A DNA stretch of 64,000 bases from Hirsutella rhossiliensis (GCF_020360975.1 NW_025408678.1:1054001-1118000), one strand, 5' to 3'. Shown: positions 11,980 to 23,710, numbered from the stretch's first letter. Made by a program: numbers and translations. Notes: a model not told the origin generated them from the sequence alone.

Positions 11980-14900
11980 CAGCTAGCTTCTACTTTAGTA
12001 GGGGCTTTATAAGACCGTTAGCTTTTATCGATACTATTAGAACTTAATAGACGGAAATAAGTCCCCTTTAGACCTCTTAGCGTAACTAATACTAGTAGAT
12101 ATCGATATACTATAGCTAGGTCGATAGCTTACTATTTTCCTCCGTAAGAATCTATATAGTCTATATATTATTATATTCTATAGATAATAGGGACGGAATT
12201 TATAGTTATAACGATATTAGTAGCTAGCTAAGGAAAATCGCTTCTTTTAACGCTTCTAAAAGAGCTAGTAGCTCTGCCTCTATACTTAAAGTTATAACGG
12301 TAGCTTATTTTAAAGCTCTCTAAGCAATAGTTCCTCTAAAAAGGGATATAATATACCCCTATAAGCTCTTTCTATCTAAGGAATTATCTATAAAGGACGA
12401 ATCGCTCGAATAAAGGAAGATTTCTATCGCTTATTTCTTCCTTTCTAGCCCTCCTATATATAGACTATATAATCTTATTAAATAGAGATAAAGGATAGCT
12501 CTATCTATTACTTTTTAATGCTTAGGGCTAGGATTCTAGTTATACCTAGCTAGCCGGGAGACCGTAAAAGAGATATTTAGTCTAGTAGAAATAGCTAAAA
12601 AAAGCAAGGAGCCTACCTTTTATTAATATTAGTGTTTCTCTTACTCCCTAGCTTAAAAGGACGGATTAGGTAAAAGCTCTTCGTTTAATATAGGCGTAGA
12701 GGGAAGCTTCTTATCGAGGGAATTAAGGAGGAATTTATAAGCGACCTTATCGATATAGGCGTCTTAGGTAAGCTAGATAGTCCGTTAGGACCTATTTTAA
12801 AGGATTCGTATCCCTAGGAACTACTTTAGCTCCCCTAGCTTAGTTATCTTATACCTTTATTATAGGCCTTATATAGCCTCCCTAGTAGTAGCTTCTTCCT
12901 CTTTTAGGTAGGCCTAGATAATATCGTCGATATAGAAGAAGACCGTGATTTTACCCTTTTATATTATATACGGTTCCTAAGAGACTTTCGTAAAGCCTAG
13001 GGCTTCGAGGGAACCTATTAAATGCTATTGCTAAAGAAAGGGTAATCTTCGTAGTCCGTATAGAGCTTTCCTAAGCCGTAGAACCTTTCCTAGTTATTAG
13101 AAACTAAGAGGAAGTCGTATATAGATAACTTCTTCTTCCTTAAGAGGGCAGTTAATAAAGGCGTTAACTATATCTATCTAATCGAGCTCGAGGTCGAATT
13201 CTGCTACTATAGCTATAAGGGTCTAAAAAGACATCCCTACTAAGGTAGTTGCCTTAGTAAGTAGATCCCCCTTTTCCTATTAATTCCTATAGATAACTAG
13301 CCGGGCTTTATACTTTTAAAGGAAGCTATATTTATTAGTCTTATAAATAAAGACCTACTTATAGCTAAGGACCTATTTTCTACTTACCTTTTCCTTAAGG
13401 ACCTCTTTAAAAGACCCTATCTCTTCGTATAAGGCTAGGTAGTCTTTCTAGGCCTAGAAAAACTAGTCTCTAAAGGGGTGTCTTTCTAGCTGCTTCTAGT
13501 TTACTAGTAGGTCTAGGAGGTCTCTTTTATATACCTTCCTTGCTAATAACTATAGCTTAAAGAGCCGGCCTACTATAAACGCTCCGTAGGAACCGTCTTC
13601 TATTAGCGTTAAGTAGAAGTCGGAAAAACGATCGAAATAAAAGAGAGGTTAGTCTTCTTTAGTATAGGTATCGGGCCCTATACCTTCCTTTACTTCTCGA
13701 AGTAAGGATAAAAAGGAAGCCGGGTAATCCTTTAAGAGAGGTGCCTTTCCTACCCCCTTAAGGGTCGAGATAGGAAGACTAATAGATAAAGCTACTTTTA
13801 GATTTTCTTCTTATTCCGTTAAAGGAGGCATAGGGAGGTAGGCGTATTCTAGCTCTACCGCTTTCCTATAGTCTCCTTCTTTATCTAGATTATCTAATCT
13901 AGCAGCTTCCTTTTCTTCTTCTTCGAAGTCGGCGTTATCCTCGACTACTTCGACGTTAGTTTCTTCTTCCGTTTCCTCGTCTAGGACCTCTTCTTAAGAC
14001 TATTAAGAAGGGGGAATTTAGATCTTCTAAATTAGCTAACGTTAAGAGAGTAAGAGGGGCTATTAATCCCTCTTTCTATTAAAGAAGCTAGATTCGTCGA
14101 AAATTATATCCCTAGTCGAAATAACCTTTTATAGAAGAGGAATCTAGATCTAGAAGATATTCGTAGAATTATACCTAATAAGGTAACTAATAAAGGCTCT
14201 AGGATTAAGCTTTCTTTTCTTCTTCCTTTTTAGCTATATATCGGTAGTTATAGCGTATACCTTATAGCTATAGGCATAAAGGTAGGCTAGCGAGGCCCTC
14301 TTCTTTATAAAGAGCTTAAGGGGGGATTTCTAGTCTATTCCTTAGGTCTTAAAAAGGGTCTCTAGGTCCTTATAGTCCCTTAGTCCCCTAGGGTCCCTTA
14401 GGGTCCGGTTTTAAAGGTAATAGGCGGTCTTAACGACTTCCCTTTAAAGGTCGTATAGAAGCTTTATAGTAAGTCTTATCGTATAGGCCCTTTCTATTAT
14501 AGCACCCCCTAATCTTTCTACCCCTCCGTTTTAGGCCTAGGTATTCGGTGCTAATAGGAGGGGTAAAATGCCCCTTTTTCGAAGCTAATTTAAGATATCC
14601 TTCGTAAATAGCTCTCTATTAGACCGTATCTTCTTTACCTTATAGCTAAAGTAGGATTTTATCTAGTTAACGAAGTCCTAGAGGGTAGACTAGTTATACT
14701 TACTTAGGTAGGTCTATAAGAAATAAGGGAAAACCATCCCTAAAAAAGCGTCTATAAAAAACATTACCCTAACGAAGCTTTCTTAATCCCTAGAGACGTT
14801 GGTTTAGTTAACTTAAATTTCCTTATACGGCTAGTCCGGCCATAAAGGCGTTCGTCTAGAAATTCGTCTCTTAGTCTTTCCTTAGCCGTAGTATTCGCAT

Positions 14901-15700
14901 TCGACGGTCTTTAGGCCCCTTATTCGTACGCCTTATTATTAGCCTAGCTTATATAAAGCTAGGGGGCCTAGGTAACTAAGTCTTACGTACTAAAGAAGAC
15001 CGTTTCCTTAGGCTGCTAGAAGAGGGTCCTTTATAGTAGACCTATTCCTCCTAGTAGGGAAAGCTAACTTCTTAAGTAGTTCCTTCCTATAAATAGGTTA
15101 GAATTCGAGAATAAATTAACCGAATTTCTCCTCGATAAGCCCGATAGTCTAATTCTTCTAGACTAGCCTCGTAAGCTTAAACGTTATATCTTAGAAGATT
15201 CCTTCTTCTTAAAGAAGGCGCAAGGAAATTAAGCTCGTTAAAAATCGAGGGTAAAAAGCTACCCTTTTTCTTCGAAGAATTTATATAGATCTATTAGGTA
15301 ATTTTATCGTAAAATTCACCCTTCTATATCCCTCTATCTATATAGTTAATTCCCCGGCAATAAGGTATTCCCTCCGTGCCTTCTTAAAGGACCGGAATCG
15401 TAAGAGTATATTATAGATATCGAGGGAAGCACTAAAGTTAAGGATAGCTGATTTTCGTAGGGGATAATCGGAGGGCTCTAACGGTTAGTCTTAGCCTTAT
15501 TAATCCGTAGGGAAGATAAAGGCCGGATTTACTATACTAACGAATTTTCCTTAAATTTACGGCTCGAATAAGGGCAGCGGCGTTAGTTACTATTTCTTAG
15601 CAACCTAAATCCCGTTTATTTTCTTCTATAACGAGGGGTCCTCCTTAAGAGACTATTATATTATTTCTTATAGCCTCTTTAAAGGGTTAAATCCTTTAGG
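11980..15700 (-). pseudogene. pol: Copia A pol (protease, integrase, RT, RNase H), broken
   Basis: Reverse-strand motifs place the RNase H at about 12180-12310, the RT active site YIDDI at 12917-12937 (both Asp codons kept), and an INAF block near 13150-13170. The gag-pre-integrase zinc region (H...CxxC) is at about 14860-14960, and the protease SGAS region is at about 15428-15450. The order protease, integrase, RT, RNase H is the Copia order. Stop codons replace Gln and Trp throughout, so no product is possible. Confidence 0.8.
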
Positions 15701-15799
15701 TCGGTTTTCCTCGAAGACTTACTAGTATTATAATAATCAATAGCCTAGGGATTTATAGGCTAGGCAGCCGTTTCGCCTAGTCTTTTATTTCTTCGAGGA

Positions 15800-16880
15800 A
15801 TCCTTATCTTAATTTAGAAGGTCTGCTTAAAAACCCCCCCTTTCTACCCCTTATTACTAATTTTAATAAAGAGGTTCGATTTCGACTAGTTCCCTGATTT
15901 TTCGACTAACGGACTAAAAGGTCTATTAAGGGACTAGTCGGGCCGGTCTAACTAAGGGTACCGGGGCCGGGCCCGGAGTAAGAGGCGGAGCCGGGGCCGG
16001 GCCTACGGCAGCCGTTAAAGATAGTGTTAATGCTCTTAAGGGAGGAGGAGCCGAAGGAGCAATAGCCGTAATAGTAGTAGCGGGGGCCGTAGTAATAGGG
16101 GCTATAGCAGCTATAGGTCGAGCCGTCTAGGTCGAGTGCTAGCTATAAAGGAATAAGACTACTTACTATTATACTTTAGTAGCCTCTTTATCTAGTTCCT
16201 AGCTAGCTTCTTAAAAGATAGTCGAGTAACTATTACTAATAGGCTTTATTAATAGAGATATATCCTATAGCTACTAGCCGGAAAGAGCTTCTATAAGGAA
16301 GTATTAGTTAGCTTCCTCTAGGATTTCTTCTTACTTAGCTAGCTACGAAGAAGCTAGTAGATTCCTAGTAGAAAAAGCTCCTAGGTAGGCCGTATAGGTC
16401 TTCCTAATACGGTTAGTTATATAACCTCTCGAGGGAGCTATTAAGGTCTCGAGCTTTAAAAGCTACTACCTAGGAGTCTCTTCCTCTTAAAGAGAGATTA
16501 GCTTTATAGCACTAACGGATTCCGTTATCGCCGTATAAGCAGCCGTTAGTAGCTTCGTTTTATAGAGGTATTCCTTTCGGTGACTCTCGTAGTCGCCTAA
16601 GGTAGTATAAAAAGCTCTCTATTATATAGAGGTTAGTTCGGAGAAAAGGGAAGCTCCCTCTATAAAGTCCGTTGCCCTAGGACGAAGAGGGGGCTTAAGA
16701 GGGTCCTACTTATTAGGGAAGACTAAATTATAGATAGTACTATCTATACGAGCCCGTAGCTCCTTTACCTACTTATCCTAATCTTAGGGCTCTATAAGAA
16801 TCGTCCTATAGACCGTAGGGATAGTAGAGGAGTCGATTTTCGTTATCGTTATAAAGAGAGGGGGTAGAAAAGTTAGTTAA
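15800..16880 (-). pseudogene. gag: Copia A gag, broken
   Basis: Homologous to the better preserved gag of copy B (50700-51760). It has the same N-terminal capsid-like region and the same Ala/Pro-rich segment (15990-16130). Many TAG/TAA codons replace Gln and Trp. The primer-binding site of the element lies at 16975-16991, just before the 5' LTR. Confidence 0.7.
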
Positions 16881-16991
16881 AAATCGGCTTTTTTAGTAAG
16901 AGGGGTAAAAGGGAGCTACGAGGGATATAAGAAGGGTGCCTTTTATAGCAGCTAGAAGGTATAGGAATACTATTCCTCCTAGGCTTATAAC

Positions 16992-17466
16992 TCTCGCGAA
17001 GAGAGATATAAGAAGTATATAAAAATATACTAAGGTAAAATTAAGAGTAAGGGGTTAGATAGGTAGGGCAGAGAGATTTAATTCTTATAAGGGCAGTAAT
17101 TATAGTAAGGGAGTAATTATTATATTACTTTAATTATCCTTCTTTCCTCTATCTAACGCCCCTCTTTATACCCGTTTAGTATCTTAATTAATAAAGAAGA
17201 TCCTACTTAAAGAAGCTACTAATATCCTTTTAACTACCAAGCTTTTTACTAGGTTCTCCCCTCCTTTCTAGCTATTACTAGTATATCCGTCTTATCTCTT
17301 GCTACCTCTATAAGAAGCTATCGCTACTTTTACTTCCCCTCTTACCCTTACCCTCCTTTCTATACCTCTTTTTAGCTCCTTCCTTAAAACCTGTTTTCTA
17401 GCTTCCTAGGTCCCTCGTACTAAGGGATATCTCCGAGAACTACGAAATCGGCCACGCTTCGCGATA
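16992..17466 (-). repeat. 5' LTR of Copia A
   Basis: The copy opposite 11095-11571. It is followed by the target duplication ATTTT. The flanking primer-binding site reads, in sense, GTTATAAGCCTAGGAGG, where CCTAGG is a mutated CCCGGG. Confidence 0.88.
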
Positions 17467-17471
17467 ATTTT

Positions 17472-17664
17472 ACTCTTAGCTTAGCCGCCTCGCGCCCTTA
17501 GTATTAGTTATACTAAGTTATATCTTAGATAAGATATAAGTTATCCTTTATATTAACCTTAGAAATCTATATAACTTTACTATAATTCCTTATTAGTATA
17601 ACTCTTACTTAAATACTATAAGAGACTAATAAGGATATTAGTTAATTCTTTCGCCCTAGGTATT
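17472..17664 (+). other. Gypsy G1b 3' untranslated segment
   Basis: The continuation of G1b after the Copia A insertion. It contains one more imperfect copy of the AGCGCCCTTAGT-type repeat and then AT-rich sequence up to the LTR. No gene is visible. Confidence 0.5.
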
Positions 17665-18254
17665 TATTATAGGATACTATATAGTTAATAATCTAGGTAT
17701 CTATAATAATATCGGCCTCCTTTAAGGAAGTTACCCTTAACTCTTTAAGGCTCCTTATAAAAAAAGGAACTTAAAAGCTACTAAGTAAACTTTAGGTATT
17801 TACCTAGATATCCTAGAAATAATAACTAAGTAGATTATATAGTTATTTTATAGAGATTTCCCCTAAGGATATATTATATAGGGAATATACTATAATTTCC
17901 GAAGTAATAATAGCTCTTTAAGGATTATATTAATATTTCCCTAAGAAGTTACTATAAAAATATAGCGGGGAAATTATAGAGAAATACCTATGCTTATCTA
18001 GGAAAAATACTAGGAAATACCGCTAATATACTATACTACTATCGTATAATTATAAAGTTAAGTTATTACTTAGTTAAAGCCCTAAGTAAGGTCTTACGCT
18101 TACTATAGTATATATATAGAAGATAGAAAACCTATTAAATCTTAGGTAGGTAGAAAAGAATATAAATAGTTATTACTACTCTTACTTTAACTTATAAGAC
18201 CGGTAGCTAGTTTATATTTAACGTGCGTAATAATATATAATAGCTAGTTTATAT

Positions 18255-18327
18255 TATTATAAAAAAGATATAGCTGCCTATTAAATATAAGCGATAGCGT
18301 TAATTAACGTATATAGTATATACGATA
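18255..18327 (-). repeat. TRIM2 3' LTR (73 bp)
   Basis: The left terminal repeat. It is followed at 18328-18336 by TACCCCCTT, the reverse complement of the polypurine tract. Confidence 0.83.
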
Positions 18328-18555
18328 TACCCCCTTAGGGATATCAGGTTAATTCGTCCTAGGATACCTAGATATCCTAGACTATAGCGGGAATTTTTAT
18401 ATAGGCAGGCCCTATACTAAAACCGCGCTTAATTACGCTAGCGGGACTTAAACTACGGGCCTTTTAGGTAGTGCGCGCTAGGCTAGCTAGAAGAAGTACG
18501 TGCATAGTTACTAAGAAGTTCCTAGAAAGATAACCCCTCCGCCTAGGCTTATAAC

Positions 18556-18628
18556 TATTACGAAAAAGATATAGCCGCTTATTAAATATAAGCAATAGCG
18601 TTAATTAATATATATAGTATACGCGGTA
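18556..18628 (-). repeat. TRIM2 5' LTR (73 bp)
   Basis: The right terminal repeat, equal in length to the left one. It is preceded at 18546-18555 by GGCTTATAAC, the reverse complement of the primer-binding site. Confidence 0.83.
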
Positions 18629-18751
18629 TATATAATACGTTTAATTATATATAATAGCTAGTCCGTTTAATTACTTATTAAACTTATACTAAATCTAAGT
18701 AAATAGCTAGGTTAAAGTACTAGCCCTATACTAAGGGACTAGTATATAATA

Positions 18752-19085
18752 TATTCGGTTAAAAAGAAAGGTAGTTTTAGTTATATATCGCGCGTATATA
18801 CTTATATAAGTATATATTAGTTTATACTTTATAATATTAATAGTTATTATACTAGTAGTTACTACTAAGTAACTATTATAGTATTGCTTATATATTAGCC
18901 GTATAACTATAATATAAAGAGTATATATATATTTCTCTTACTTCTTTTATTTTCTTTTTTTCTTTAACTCTTTTACTTATAATTATTATAAAGTTTTATA
19001 CCTTTTTTTTATTAATCTCTTATACCTTTTTATATTACTTTTTATCGATAATTTATTAATAATAATACTTTTTATATTAAAGAGA
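18752..19085. other. AT-rich segment, probable 3' LTR area of G3 and leader of its antisense ORF
   Basis: No coding frame is visible. It contains a palindrome TATACTTATATAAGTATA near 18816-18833, a TATA-like stretch at 18909-18919, and long pyrimidine tracts (18935-19030) leading to the ORF at 19086. I could not match it to a second LTR copy. Confidence 0.4.
18909..18919 (+). promoter_or_regulatory. TATA-like element before the G3 antisense ORF
   Basis: TATAATATAAA on the plus strand, about 170 bp upstream of the putative start, with pyrimidine-rich sequence in between. Such an arrangement is common in fungal promoters, but in AT-rich RIP sequence chance matches are frequent. Confidence 0.35.
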
Positions 19086-20591
19086 ATAAAGAACTATAAC
19101 GCTAATTTCCTATACTATATATAAGAGTAGGTAGTAGTAAGTTCGCCCTTAAAGTATAAGTAATTAGCTTAAAAGTCTTATAGTAACGCTAGTTCCTTCT
19201 TAATAAAGAAAGCTAAGAAAAGTATAAGGGAATCTTAGTCTTAAAAGACTTTTAGTCTAAGACCTAACGTTAGTAAGAGTTATACCCTTATTACCTTATT
19301 AAATACCCTTACTTTAACTACTAATAAGTCTACTTTTATAAGCTAGGAAACTTATAAGTTTATTACCTTTATTAGTAATATTAATACTAGTAAGGAGATC
19401 GTACTTAAGCGCTCTTAAGTAAGTACTAATAACCTAGCTACTTTATCTTAATAAGGCGGCTCTAGCTAATAAAAGATTATCGCTTAGGCTGCTCCTAAGA
19501 ATAAGTAAGCTAATATTAACGATAAGGCATAGCTAAATAAGGGCTAAGATAACGATAATAGTAATAATAAAAACGGCCGCGATTTAACTCCTCTTACTAA
19601 TAAACTTAAAAATAGTAGCGCTAAAGATAAAGGTATTAAAGCAGCGGTAAAGAGCGGTCGCGCTCTTATAAAAAAGTATACTTAATTTAAGGCTAAAGCT
19701 TACTTAGTTAAGGCCTAAGGGGTTATCCCTTATAAGCTTTAGTATATATATTATTTTAAGATAGTTATTAAGGAGTATAGTATAATTAAGCCTAAGCTTA
19801 TTAAGGTGCTCTTAATTAGCTATACTTTCTTAGGGGTTTCCTTAACGCGCTATAAGTAGTACTATAAATATACTATAACCTATAACTAAGTAAGTTTCCC
19901 TTTAACTTTAAATATTATAATTAAAAAGCTAATCCTTTTTAAGGCCGCTACTTTTATATTTAATAACTAGGCTAATATAGTCGCTATTATTAAGTACCTA
20001 TATAAGCTTAATAAGCTAAAGACTAGTAATAAGGATACTAAGGATAATAGCTTAAACGTAAGTATACTTATTTTTAAAGATACTAATTAGCGCTATCTCG
20101 CTATTATAGTATAGTATTTAGCTAAGGCTTTTAATATTACTAAGATAGCTTATTATAAGTCCTTTAAGACTATAAGTATATAGAAGTTTACTATCGTAAG
20201 TTTTATCTAACCTTTTTATTAGCGACCGCCTAATAATATACTAAGTTAAGTATACTAACTACTATATTCTAATTAATAAGCGCTATAAGCTTACTATTCG
20301 CTTTAACTTTACGCTCTTATTTAATATCGCCTATATAAGCTTAAAGTACTAAGCTTAAGAATCTTAGTTAAAACTCTACCTTATTTATAGCAATATAAGC
20401 TATACTTCTTAGTAATACGCCTTATTATTTACTAAGGCTAAGGTAAGTACTATACTAATAAAGATAGGTTTTAATATAAAGGATAAAGAAAGAGTAAAGG
20501 ATAAGGTAGTTTTAGTATTTCTAAAGGTATTTAGTATAGTAAAGGGGGCGCCTTAGTTAGTTCTTACTATACTAGTAAAGAAAAGGGGTAG
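19086..20591 (+). pseudogene. Antisense cysteine-cluster ORF of Gypsy G3
   Basis: A plus-strand frame of about 500 codons, opposite to G3 gag-pol, between the integrase end and the 3' LTR. The N-terminal third is Lys/Ser/Thr/Asn-rich and probably disordered. The middle (about 19660-19880) keeps codons for PCKLxxxCFK-type spacing and a later RCKQCxK-type pair if TAT is read back to TGT. The last third is Leu/Gln-rich. The first codon is ATA, a plausible RIP product of ATG. Gln and Trp codons have become stops. The family is not one I can name. Similar cysteine-cluster ORFs lie in the same place in G2 and G4, so it is probably an accessory gene of these elements. Confidence 0.6.
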
Positions 20592-20599
20592 TTAAAAGT

Positions 20600-22051
20600 A
20601 ATAAATAGGTCTTATCTTTCTTTTATTTAGTTATAACTATCTTTCTCTCCTTTATTATTAAGGTCTTAATAAAGTTATAGTTTAGTTTTATTTTCCTTTA
20701 TAATATTTAATAGGTAGTATAAATAGTTTTCCCTTATTCTCTTATTTTATTATTTTATATATAGTTATAGTACGTTTAAGTATACTAATATATTAATAAG
20801 TTAATAGCGATTTAGTAGGAATTTATTAGTAATTTAATAGCCTCTCTTTATATTAGTAAGTTTCCTTACCTTACTTAGTCTTATACCTTTTCTTCCTAGT
20901 TAAGTAAGTAATATATTCTTTAATAAGGTCTTAGCTATTTACTTTATCTTTAGTATTAACTTATTAGTTATACTTAGCTAGCTATCCTTTTTATTTAATA
21001 AGGAAAAAGGTATTACCCTTAAATCTCTTTTAGTTTTTAATCTCTTAGACTTTCTTTTTACCTTTATTATCCTTTATATTTAATATTTATAGGGTTTCGC
21101 TATCTTTATAAGTGCTTTTACGCTCCTTTTATAGCTTTAATAGACTAATATAGAAAACGTTATAAAGGTATAAGTACTTCTTAAGAAGTATAAAATAATA
21201 TACTTACTTTTTAATAGCTTATAAGACCTAAAACGGTCTAATATACTTAGGTAAGAGCTTTCTTTTTATCCTTAAAGTATAAGTTCTTTATTAATAATAT
21301 TATAAGGTCTCTTACTTTTAATATAAGCGGTTAATACCTTAAATTATAGTATTTCGCTTACGATTTAATAGCCTTTTCTTAGTATTCCTTAAGCTTCTTT
21401 TATAGCTCTTATAGCTTAGTAACTCTTACTTTAAGTACCCCCCTTTAAGTAATATTATCCTCGATCTTAATATAAAAGTTTAGTTAGTAACTTATTAACG
21501 CTTTATTAAATAATAACTTAGTTATTATATTCTTTATATTATTTTATATAATCTAAGTAATATATAAGAGTAACGCTTAATTAGTTTATTTTAAGTTAGT
21601 AAAGTATCTTAAGTAGTATTATATAGCTTAGTTTATTTATTTTATTTACTTATTAGTTTATAAGTAAAATACTATTAATATCTTATATTTTACTTATAAG
21701 ATAAAATAAAGATTTAACTAAAACTTACTTATAAATAAGGACCCTTTATTTAAGATAATACCTTTTAAAGGTCTATATACTAATTTAACTTAGTAATAAA
21801 ATAATTCTACTAGCTTTAAAGCTATTATTATCTTAAAGATAAAAAAGAAAAGGTAATACTTAGTATACTAGTCTATAATTACTAAGATCGTATTAATATC
21901 TTATTTATTATATTAAACTTTAAGTAAAACTATAATAAAGTCTATTAATAATTCTTTTTATAGTTATATAAAATATAATAATAATTATATAGTCCTCTTA
22001 AATACTATACTTTAATATACTAAGTATAACTAAACGTATTTATTTATATAC
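20600..22051 (-). pseudogene. pol: Gypsy G3 integrase, C-terminal part
   Basis: On the reverse strand the integrase core appears near 21830-21900 as an IVDRxTKY-like block (read IID.YTKYY). It continues leftward through the C-terminal domain to about 20600. Element C is inserted at 22052, so the N-terminal part resumes at 29005. Stops replace Gln and Trp. The end is approximate. Confidence 0.65.
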
Positions 22052-22237
22052 TATTATAAAGTAAGTAAAGGAATATATATAGGTACTATTTATAAGATAA
22101 TATTAATAAGGTATATAGACCTCTCTTATACGCGGCTAGCCTATATATATATATATAGGATCTAGCCCTTTATACGTAACTATATAGCTTAGGCTATAGC
22201 TTAAGCCTATAACCTATAATAGTTAAAGACTCTTATA
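22052..22237 (-). repeat. G2a 3' LTR (186 bp)
   Basis: Starts TATTATAAAG and ends GACTCTTATA in plus orientation. It contains a TA dinucleotide run. All four G2 LTRs in the window are 186 bp. Confidence 0.85.
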
Positions 22238-22254
22238 TAATACCCTCCCTTAAG
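22238..22254 (-). other. Polypurine tract of G2a
   Basis: On the minus strand this reads CGCTTAAGGGAGGGTAT directly before the 3' LTR. It is the expected plus-strand priming site and confirms the orientation. Confidence 0.7.
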
Positions 22255-22540
22255 CGTAGCGCGGCGCTACCTAATTAATAGCTTCTATACTATTAAGCCT
22301 ATACCGCTAGCTCTACTTTACCCTTTCTTATTAATCGTACTAGCCTTACTAGCCCTATTATTACCGCGCTTATTAGCTTAAGTAGCTAGAACTAGGCTTT
22401 ATACTTATTAGCTAGCTAGCTATTTAAATAAGGGCGTAACCTATTATATACGCCCTTAGGTAGCTAGCGGCTAGCCTAGACCTATATAAGCCTTAGGTTA
22501 CCTATCCCCTTAGCCTTAAGTAGCCTCCTTTACCTAAGGG

Positions 22541-22549
22541 TATATAAAG
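22541..22549 (+). promoter_or_regulatory. TATA box before the G2a antisense ORF
   Basis: TATATAAAG on the plus strand, followed by a C/T-rich tract (22556-22592). The same TATATAAAG lies in copy b at 41447-41455. It points toward the antisense ORF, away from gag-pol transcription. Confidence 0.55.
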
Positions 22550-22793
22550 CGGTATCCCTCCCTTTTTTTTTCTTTTCCTTTTCTTTCTTCTTTAACTATA
22601 ATAGTAGTAGTATTAAGTAAGTTCTACTTTACCTAAGGTATTAGTTCGTTCTTAGCTATATAGGCCGCTCTATTAATATATACCTATAGTAATAGCTATA
22701 GTAGTAATAATAGCCTTAATAATAATAACTTTAACTAATAAGTTCTTTACCTTATAAAGTAAGAGGCTATAATCTATAATACTAACTTCTACG

Positions 22794-23710
22794 ATAGATA
22801 TATCTACCTCCCCCTATCTTACCTCCTCTTTCTTAGAGTATATAAAGTCGTTCGTCGACGCTATACTAAGTATAGCCGACGATAGCTCCGCTACTACTAC
22901 TACTCTTACCCGCGCCCCTATAACTACGCCTACCGCCGCCGCCTCTACCTTTACTACGCTAGCCGCCCTTATATTGCCTTTCTAAGTAATAACGCTATTC
23001 CCGCCGCTAGCTATAACGCCCGGCCCCTCTACCCCTACCTTTACTTTTACTACCCCTATAAGTCTATTACCTAGCGAGCGTAGTAGCTATTTTCTACTAA
23101 TTTCTTAAAGTATAAACGCTAAGTATAGGCTAGAGCCGCCTACGCGGCCCCCTATATATAGTATATATTATAGGAGCTCCTTTACGCCGACTAAGTTAAG
23201 CGCCGCTATAGTAGTAGTTATTATTAATATATATATACCTACCGCGCTTATAAGGCAGCGCCTCCTATCTTACTCGCTATAGTATTAGCTTAAAAGGCTA
23301 GCGTATATAAGTAGGTATAGGGGGCTACTAAGAAGCGCCTTACCGCCGCCGCCGCCGCCTACTATAATCTCCGCGCCCTTAAGCGCTAAGGCCTTATCCT
23401 TAAGTAAGTTCCTTTCTTTTAGTTCTTTTACTTCCGCTACTAACTCTCTTAGTACTAAGGATACTACCTCCGTCGCCTTATCGGCGGTCCCCCTAGCTAT
23501 GCCTACTACTACCCCTACCGCTATTACTAGCCGGGCCCCCCTTACCCTTAGAGCCCCTAGAGCCGCCGCTACTGCTAACTAGCTTATAGGCTTAGAGGGC
23601 CGCCTAAGCGCCTTAAAGAGCGCCGCCGCTACTAATAAGGTAAAAGAGGACGACGAGGATAAGGATAAAGATAATAATAAGGATAAGGAGTAGGTCTAGG
23701 TAGTCTAAAG
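22794..23710 (+). pseudogene. Antisense cysteine-cluster ORF of Gypsy G2a
   Basis: A plus-strand frame between the G2 polypurine tract and the integrase end, opposite to gag-pol. The first part is Ala/Thr/Pro-rich (22850-23060). A middle part in another frame (about 23090-23400) contains a Cys-rich block if TAT is read back to TGT and a KKRLTAAAAA segment that could form a coiled coil. The last part returns to the first frame and ends in an acidic Asp/Lys/Asn stretch (23640-23690). The frame changes occur in both copies, so they are an intron, an ancestral shift or my misreading. The ATA at 22794 is a plausible mutated ATG. The function is unknown; DNA or RNA binding is possible. Confidence 0.6.

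Larger units (their letters stand above)
11095..17466 (-). mobile_element. Ty1/Copia element, copy A (6,372 bp)
   Basis: A complete but RIP-broken Copia retrotransposon on the minus strand. It is bounded by LTRs of 477 bp (left) and 475 bp (right) and flanked by the 5-bp duplication ATTTT (11090-11094 and 17467-17471). Reading leftward: 5' LTR, primer-binding site, gag, protease, integrase, RT, RNase H, polypurine tract (AAGGGGGTA at 11580-11572), 3' LTR. The integrase-before-RT order and the YIDDI motif define it as Copia. It is the same family as copy B at 46047 but much more mutated, so it is older or was more strongly exposed to RIP. It interrupts Gypsy G1b. Confidence 0.9.
18255..18628 (-). 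mobile_element. TRIM2: 374-bp miniature LTR element
   Basis: A terminal-repeat retrotransposon in miniature. Two 73-bp direct repeats (18255-18327 and 18556-18628) bracket 228 bp, and the whole is flanked by a perfect 5-bp duplication TATAT (18250-18254 and 18629-18633). Read on the minus strand, the 5' LTR is followed by a primer-binding site GTTATAAGCC and the 3' LTR is preceded by the polypurine tract CTAAGGGGGTA. Both signals match those of the Copia copies and TRIM1. The interior has no room for a protein. A box-B-like stretch (TTTAAGTCCCG in sense) lies near 18430. It is moderately RIP-mutated. Confidence 0.85.
6940..18751 (+). mobile_element. Ty3/Gypsy family G1, copy b, 5'-truncated, carrying two insertions
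   Basis: A plus-strand G1 remnant beginning inside RNase H right after the lone Copia LTR. It has RNase H, integrase and a chromodomain-like segment (to about 8850), a long unknown ORF (9119-10910), and a 3' LTR (17665-18751). Copia copy A is inserted at 11095 with a 5-bp duplication, and TRIM2 is inserted inside the LTR. That 8850-17664 belongs to the same element is inferred from the matching orientation of pol and LTR and is not proven; another insertion could hide between 8850 and 9119. No clear polypurine tract precedes the LTR. Confidence 0.65.
17665..18751 (+). repeat. 3' LTR of Gypsy G1b, split by TRIM2
   Basis: Starts TATTATAGG and ends GTATATAATA, the same edges as the LTR at 5768-6477 read in reverse. 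Removing the 374-bp insertion at 18255-18628 and one 5-bp duplication leaves about 708 bp, matching the 710 bp of the other copy. Confidence 0.78.

Noticed and set aside
22141..22160. TA microsatellite in the G2 LTR
   Set aside because: Present in all four LTR copies, so it is part of the LTR and not an independent repeat locus.
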